A stretch of DNA of 64,000 nt, from the NCBI GenBank assembly GCA_964640055.1, contig CAZXFH010000011.1, positions 19,534 to 83,533 on the forward strand. Direction: 5' to 3'. Positions 59,669 to 64,000 of the stretch are shown piece after piece. This DNA comes from CAZXFH01 sp964640055. GTDB lineage: Bacteria; Fidelibacterota; UBA2242; JAFGTP01. A model generated the notes under the pieces. That model ran no database searches and was not told the DNA's origin. It saw only the letters and a list, made by a program, of their open reading frames with translations. The position numbers and the translations under genes are program-made. Position 1 is the stretch's first letter, and every line of letters starts with the position of its first letter.

Positions 59669-59832
59669 ACAAATACTTGTTTGGCCGGTATCCAGGATAG
59701 CAGTTAAGCGAATCTAATCGTAAATATTTTTAATTTATAAATTAGTCTGGATTTTTATACAGCGGCACTTGGAAAACAGACCGGATTTCCGATATCAATA
59801 AATTTTAGTGTAACAGTTCTGACCGATAGAGA

Positions 59833-61887
59833 CTATTTTAAATAAGCAGCTAACCAGTCAAATACTGTCTCATGCCAGAACCGACTGTTCTGGGGTTTTA
59901 AAACCCAATGGCCCTCATCGGGAAAGAGAACCAATTTCGCCTCAATGCCCTGCCGGCGGAGGGCGGTAAACGGCATCAATCCCTCACTGAAATCAAGGCG
60001 ATAATCTTTTTCACCGTGAATAATCAGCATCGGGGTTGTAAAATTCTCGACAAACCGGTGCGGGGAAAATTTTTCATAATATTTGTCCAACTCCCAATAG
60101 GGACCACCGAATTCCCATTCCGGAAACCATAGTTCTTCAGTGGTCAGATATTTTGAATAAATATTAAAGGTTCCATCGTGATTGATCAGCGTTTTAAAGG
60201 GATAAGGGAATTGATCCATATGACCCTCAAACCAGTTCATCATATAGCCGCCAAAAGAGGCCCCTGCGGCAGCAATACGTTCTTTATCAATGAAGTCATA
60301 GGTCTCCAGCACATATTGTTGTCCGGCAATCAGATCCCGGAATACCTTGCCCCCCCAATCTTTGGAAATGTCTTCCTTAAATTCCTGTCCGTAACCGGTA
60401 CTGCCACGGGGATTGATCAATATCATAACATATCCCTGAGCCGCCCATAATTCAGCGTTCCAGCGATAATGCCAGCCGTCATGCCAAGCTCCTTGAGGTC
60501 CGCCATGCACCATAAAAACCATAGGCCATTGTTTCTGGGAATCAAATCCGGGCGGCTTGATCAGAAACCCATGAACTTGGGTGCCTGCGGCCCCTTCAAA
60601 CCAAAAATCTTCCGCTGCATGCATGTCCACATCGGCGAGCAACTCTTGATTAAAAGAAGTGATCTGCCGTCCGGCGCCCGTACGGGTGGAAGCTACCATT
60701 AATTCATAGGGACTGGTGAAACTCTGATGCAGGTAGGCAAATCTTTCACCACTAGGGTGCAGAGTCAGTGAGCGGTTATAGCCGTTTTTGATCAACGGTT
60801 TAAGCGCACGAGTTTCGAGGTCAAAGCTGAAAATCCGATAGCGACCTTTCTGATCGATGCGCAATAGCATGCGTTTTCCCTGAGGCAACCATTCAAAATT
60901 GGAGACTGAATATTTCAGATCCGTGGTTAAGTTGGTATATTTTCCAGTCTGCATATCCTTCAGCATAAGATCTCTTTTATCGGCTTCATAGCCGGACCGG
61001 CGCATGGATAAAAAAGCCAGCCGTCTGCCCTGTGGTCCGAAGCGCGGCAGATAGTCATTGCCTTTAAAATCACGCGTCGGCCCCGGTTGCGTGACCAGTT
61101 GGGGTGTTCCACCAGTTACCGCGACCGACCAGATATCATTATTAGTGCTTATGGCGATCATGCTGTCATGGTTACTGGTAAAAAACAATTGTTTTTCATC
61201 GAGTGAGAAACAGTACCCATAGCCTAAAGAAATCGGTGGCGCATCAAAATTACCGGGCGTAACATCGACCATTTCACCATTTTCCACAGTTAAAACAAAA
61301 ATATGGGAACGTTTATGATCCCACCAGGTATCCCAATGGCGGAACATCAAGTCCTCATAAACCCGGGCCTGAATGGCGCTTTTTTCCTCTCTCTCATCAC
61401 GCTGACGAACGCAATCCTGATCAGGACATTCGGGATATACCCGGCTGGTCAGCGCAATATATTTGCCACTCGGAGACCAGCTAAAATCGCCCACACCGGT
61501 ATAGTGCGTCGTCAATTGCCGAGCCTCTCCGCCGTCCATGGGTAAAATCCAGATGTGGGATTTACCGCTGCGGTTGGAAATAAAAGCCAGCTGTTTCCCG
61601 TCCGGTGACCAGCGGGGATGCCAGCTGGATTTGGCATGCGTGGTCAGCTGTTTTAAATCTGACCCGTCCGGTTTCACCATCCAAATATCCGTGTGATAAC
61701 TGTTTTTTGGCTCATGGGCTGTTTTGACCGAAAACGCAATCCAACTACCGTCAGGTGCATATTGGGGATCGGAAAGGCGTTGGCAATTGATCAGATCATC
61801 AAAGCGCAATGGTTGTTTCGCAGCTGCTACCAGTTGAAACGCCAATGCTGTGATCATTAAAAGTTTTAAAAAGGATTTTAAAGTCAT
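59833..61887 (-). CDS. S9-family prolyl oligopeptidase-like peptidase, exported
   Basis: 684 aa. Signal peptide (MTLKSFLKLLMITALAFQLVAAA), then a beta-propeller of WD40/PD40-type repeats (SWHPRWSPDGKQLAFISNRSGKSHIWI; VGDFSWSPSGKYIAL), and a C-terminal alpha/beta hydrolase with S544 (AGASFGGYMM), D628 (HGEKDYRL) and H660 (DEGHWVLKP). This is the acylaminoacyl-peptidase/DPP5-like subgroup, probably periplasmic. The gene begins 22 bp after the GH1 stop, so the two are likely co-transcribed. Confidence 0.93.
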   Translation of the reverse strand: MTLKSFLKLLMITALAFQLVAAAKQPLRFDDLINCQRLSDPQYAPDGSWIAFSVKTAHEPKNSYHTDIWMVKPDGSDLKQLTTHAKSSWHPRWSPDGKQLAFISNRSGKSHIWILPMDGGEARQLTTHYTGVGDFSWSPSGKYIALTSRVYPECPDQDCVRQRDEREEKSAIQARVYEDLMFRHWDTWWDHKRSHIFVLTVENGEMVDVTPGNFDAPPISLGYGYCFSLDEKQLFFTSNHDSMIAISTNNDIWSVAVTGGTPQLVTQPGPTRDFKGNDYLPRFGPQGRRLAFLSMRRSGYEADKRDLMLKDMQTGKYTNLTTDLKYSVSNFEWLPQGKRMLLRIDQKGRYRIFSFDLETRALKPLIKNGYNRSLTLHPSGERFAYLHQSFTSPYELMVASTRTGAGRQITSFNQELLADVDMHAAEDFWFEGAAGTQVHGFLIKPPGFDSQKQWPMVFMVHGGPQGAWHDGWHYRWNAELWAAQGYVMILINPRGSTGYGQEFKEDISKDWGGKVFRDLIAGQQYVLETYDFIDKERIAAAGASFGGYMMNWFEGHMDQFPYPFKTLINHDGTFNIYSKYLTTEELWFPEWEFGGPYWELDKYYEKFSPHRFVENFTTPMLIIHGEKDYRLDFSEGLMPFTALRRQGIEAKLVLFPDEGHWVLKPQNSRFWHETVFDWLAAYLK

Positions 61888-61909
61888 TTCTGCTCCTTGG
61901 TTCTATAGT

Positions 61910-63334
61910 TCATTTTGACTGATATTTACGGTTATGATAGGTTAGAAACTGTTGATAAATATGGCTGCCGGGTTTTAACTGACGGGCAAAGGTCTGCGGA
62001 TTTACCTGATAGAGTCCGAAATGTTTATCAAATCCAAAAGCCCATTCAAAATTATCCATGAGCGACCAGTGCAGATAGCCGCGCACATCAACACCGTCCT
62101 GCAAAGCCTCATGCAGGGCATCCAGGTGTTGCAAGATATAATCTTCCCGTAAATGTTGATCATCGCTGGCCAGTCCGTTCTCGGTAATATAAACCGGTAC
62201 ACCCAGGGAATGAACTCTTTTCAAAGCACGATATAAGCCGGCAGGGTACATATCCCACCCCATCTGGGTTTTAGGTAATTGCGGATTAAAACGCAGACGA
62301 TAATGGTGACGTTTTTTCCAGGTGAACTGAACCAACTCACGTGTATAATAGTTTACTCCGATCCAGTCCAAGGTATCCTGCCAGCGGGGATATTTTTCCG
62401 AATAATGCCGGCCCTTCCAGTTATGGCACTTTAAGACCCCGGTTTGCAGGGCATTCAGGATTTCCTGATTGAAATTACCATCCACTATGCGGGTCATATA
62501 CCAATCGGGTAAGTAATACCGCCGCCAGGGATCAACCATGCGGACACTTTTGATCAACCCCACCTGACAACTGATGCCGTCATGATCAGCATCACGGCAA
62601 TCTATCCGATGGAGGGTATGATAGGCTTCGGCATGGGCTTTCAACAAATTACTAAGGACCCGGACCATCAGGTCGGTATCCTGTTTTCCCGGGGGAAAGC
62701 AACCATTTTGCCAGCCCTGCAGGGCATAAATATTGGGTTCATTGATCGTTCCCCAAAAGTCAACCAGCCCTCCCAGGGTTTCGGCAACTTTGGCCACATA
62801 TTCGTTAAAATAACGCACAGTATCAAAATGTTCGAAGCCACCACGCTCATCAATCCAGATCGGACTGGTAAAATGATGCAGGGTGACAAAGGGGGTGATG
62901 TCATGGTCATGTAAGCACTGGCAAACATCCTGATAATGGGCCAGTACCTTTTGGTCCCACTGACCTTTTTGAGGCTCGATTTTACTCCATTCCAGCGAAA
63001 ACCGATAGGTGTTACATCCCAGGTCCTTAATCAGCTGGATATCCTCTTTATAGCGCTGCCAATGGTCAGCCGCCTGCCCGGCTTTCTGTCCGCCTTTAAT
63101 GTGCGGTTGGCCCTGGAGATCATAGGATTTTTCCCAAAGCGCCCAGTCATTATTATGACACCCGCCTTCCACCTGGTGGGCTGCGGTGGCAACCCCCCAT
63201 TTGAACTCAGCAGGAAAATCAAATTGATGCCAATCGATATTTTTGGTTGACCAGGAGACCTGACCATGGGTTAGATTAAACCAGAGGGTCAGGATAAATA
63301 CAATCAGGAAAAATAAAATTATTAGATGTAGCAT
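61910..63334 (-). CDS. GH1 beta-glycosidase with N-terminal membrane anchor
   Basis: 474 aa. Acid/base E199 (WGTINEPN) and nucleophile E385 (YITENGLA) are both present, with family blocks FPAEFKWGVATAAHQVEGG, YRFSLEWSKIEP and LHWSLMDNFEWAFGFDKHFGLY. It hydrolyses beta-glucosides or galactosides. Residues 1-23 (MLHLIILFFLIVFILTLWFNL) form an uncleaved-looking membrane helix before the catalytic domain, which is rare, since most bacterial GH1 enzymes are soluble. It heads a two-gene run with the S9 peptidase. Confidence 0.93.
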   Translation of the reverse strand: MLHLIILFFLIVFILTLWFNLTHGQVSWSTKNIDWHQFDFPAEFKWGVATAAHQVEGGCHNNDWALWEKSYDLQGQPHIKGGQKAGQAADHWQRYKEDIQLIKDLGCNTYRFSLEWSKIEPQKGQWDQKVLAHYQDVCQCLHDHDITPFVTLHHFTSPIWIDERGGFEHFDTVRYFNEYVAKVAETLGGLVDFWGTINEPNIYALQGWQNGCFPPGKQDTDLMVRVLSNLLKAHAEAYHTLHRIDCRDADHDGISCQVGLIKSVRMVDPWRRYYLPDWYMTRIVDGNFNQEILNALQTGVLKCHNWKGRHYSEKYPRWQDTLDWIGVNYYTRELVQFTWKKRHHYRLRFNPQLPKTQMGWDMYPAGLYRALKRVHSLGVPVYITENGLASDDQHLREDYILQHLDALHEALQDGVDVRGYLHWSLMDNFEWAFGFDKHFGLYQVNPQTFARQLKPGSHIYQQFLTYHNRKYQSK

Positions 63335-63643
63335 AAACTAGATGATATTTCCTTTAAGCAGCTAACTTGACTGAATAAAGAAAACAATTGAAGATTACCA
63401 TTAAAAAGAGCCGGAATAAATGTGAGCAACTTTTCACCTCTAAAATTACAACTCAGTAGTCATTAATTAAAGCCTCGTATCTATATAACTGATCTTCTTC
63501 TTTAAAAAGACAGGGGGATCCAAATTCCCGCTAACCGATATAAACTAAGATTTTTTTATTTATTTTGGAATTTTTTAATAGATTAAGGCGGCGAAGAAAT
63601 TTTTGGAAAGGTAATTTTTAGCTTAAGAAAGAGGGCTGCCACC
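63335..63643. other. Divergent intergenic region, GH1 and MFS genes
   Basis: 309 bp between divergent genes, AT-rich. No operator, hairpin or sigma54-like element seen. Confidence 0.45.
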
Positions 63644-64000
63644 ATGGAAAAAGCAAATGCAGAGGTCAAGGAATCCCGTAATGTAGTGGAAGTGGTACAC
63701 GAAGCGTTTAAGGAACTAAAACAAACTGTGGTCGCTTTTATCAAAGCGCCGCAGGCTCTCTGGGGCATCAATCTACCCTATCTATTGGAAGGGTTGGTAT
63801 ATTTCGGTATTCTAACCGAGCTGGAAATCTTCTGTTCCGCCAATGTGCAGCTGACTGACCCGCAGGCCAACTGGGTCTTAAGCTTCTTGACCGGCGGTAT
63901 CACGCTGGCCATGGTGATCCTGGGCGGCTATTCAGATAAAATCGGCGTGCGCAAATCCCTGCGCATTGCTTTTACCATTTTACTGATCGGTCGCATCATA
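63644..64000 (+). CDS. MFS transporter (5' part, cut by window edge)
   Basis: 119 residues visible, frame open at the right edge. A charged N-terminus (MEKANAEVKESRNVVEVVHEAF) is followed by TM1 (ALWGINLPYLLEGLVYFGILT), TM2 (NWVLSFLTGGITLAMVILGG) and the MFS signature GGYSDKIGVRKSLRIAF. It resembles peptide/sugar MFS carriers; the substrate is unknown. GAGGG lies 10 bases before the ATG. Neighbouring glycosidase and peptidase suggest uptake of their products, but that is inference. Confidence 0.8.
   Translation, partial: MEKANAEVKESRNVVEVVHEAFKELKQTVVAFIKAPQALWGINLPYLLEGLVYFGILTELEIFCSANVQLTDPQANWVLSFLTGGITLAMVILGGYSDKIGVRKSLRIAFTILLIGRII

Noticed and set aside
1..64000. tRNA, rRNA, CRISPR and intact insertion sequences
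   Set aside because: No T-loop-like motif with acceptor stem, no rRNA blocks, no spaced repeats and no transposase frame were seen on reading; a dedicated scan would be needed to exclude small RNAs.

Overview
This window reads as a piece of a motile, Gram-negative chemoorganotroph of moderate G+C content. It codes for flagellar export, basal body, hook and stator proteins, a predicted outer-membrane barrel, two large transmembrane chemoreceptors and a full chemotaxis adaptation set. The lineage cannot be fixed by eye. The gene content (CheX and CheD phosphatases, FapA, a long KamA-type radical SAM protein, LonB-type protease, PolX) would fit an FCB-type phylum such as Calditrichota, but that is inference. 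No rRNA, tRNA, CRISPR array or intact transposase was recognised.

Region 1 (1-20.8 kb, minus strand) is a flagellar supercluster. Read in the direction of transcription it is flgB-flgC-(small protein)-fliE-fliF-fliG-fliH-fliI-fliJ-motE-like, then fliK-flgD-(flagellar operon protein)-flgE-motA-motB, then fliL-fliM-fliN-fliO-fliP-fliQ-fliR-flhB, with flhB cut by the window edge. Filament, rod (flgF/G), flhA, flhF and fliA genes are not in the window.

Region 2 (21.1-27.4 kb, minus strand) is a regulatory block: cheY, a CheZ-like phosphatase, a small CxC protein, FapA, two receiver proteins and a sigma54-dependent activator of the FlrC/FleR type.

Region 3 (28-49.8 kb, plus strand) is chemosensory: CheA with two Hpt domains, CheW, a short CheR-like protein, a poly-HAMP receptor, an outer-membrane barrel, a STAS-like protein, a YfiR-like periplasmic protein, a second poly-HAMP receptor, two receiver-histidine kinases, a receiver-HDOD protein, then CheD, CheR, receiver, CheD, HDOD, CheY, CheX and CheB.

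Region 4 (49.8-64 kb) is general metabolism: LonB-like protease, PolX, small proteins, a thioesterase, a KamA-family radical SAM enzyme, a membrane protein, an S9 peptidase, a membrane-anchored GH1 glycosidase and the start of an MFS transporter.

The most striking unlisted signal is regulatory. The three flagellar operons carry a near-identical promoter-like element (TGGCAT-N5-TTGA, a variant of the -24/-12 sigma54 promoter) in the leader before flgB, fliK and fliL. Weaker versions lie in the cheY/cheA divergent region. Each of these four intergenic regions also carries one 13-bp palindrome, GGAAAWWATTTCC (one mismatch in the cheY/cheA copy), 150-250 bp upstream of the predicted start site. 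This looks like an enhancer site for the activator encoded at 21149-22516, whose GAFTGA loop reads GAFTHA. Other points of note are an FlhB with NPVF in place of the NPTH self-cleavage motif, a CheR-like gene that seems to begin with ATC, a possible 17-codon leader peptide before fliK, and a shared 17-residue C-terminal tail on the two receptors.
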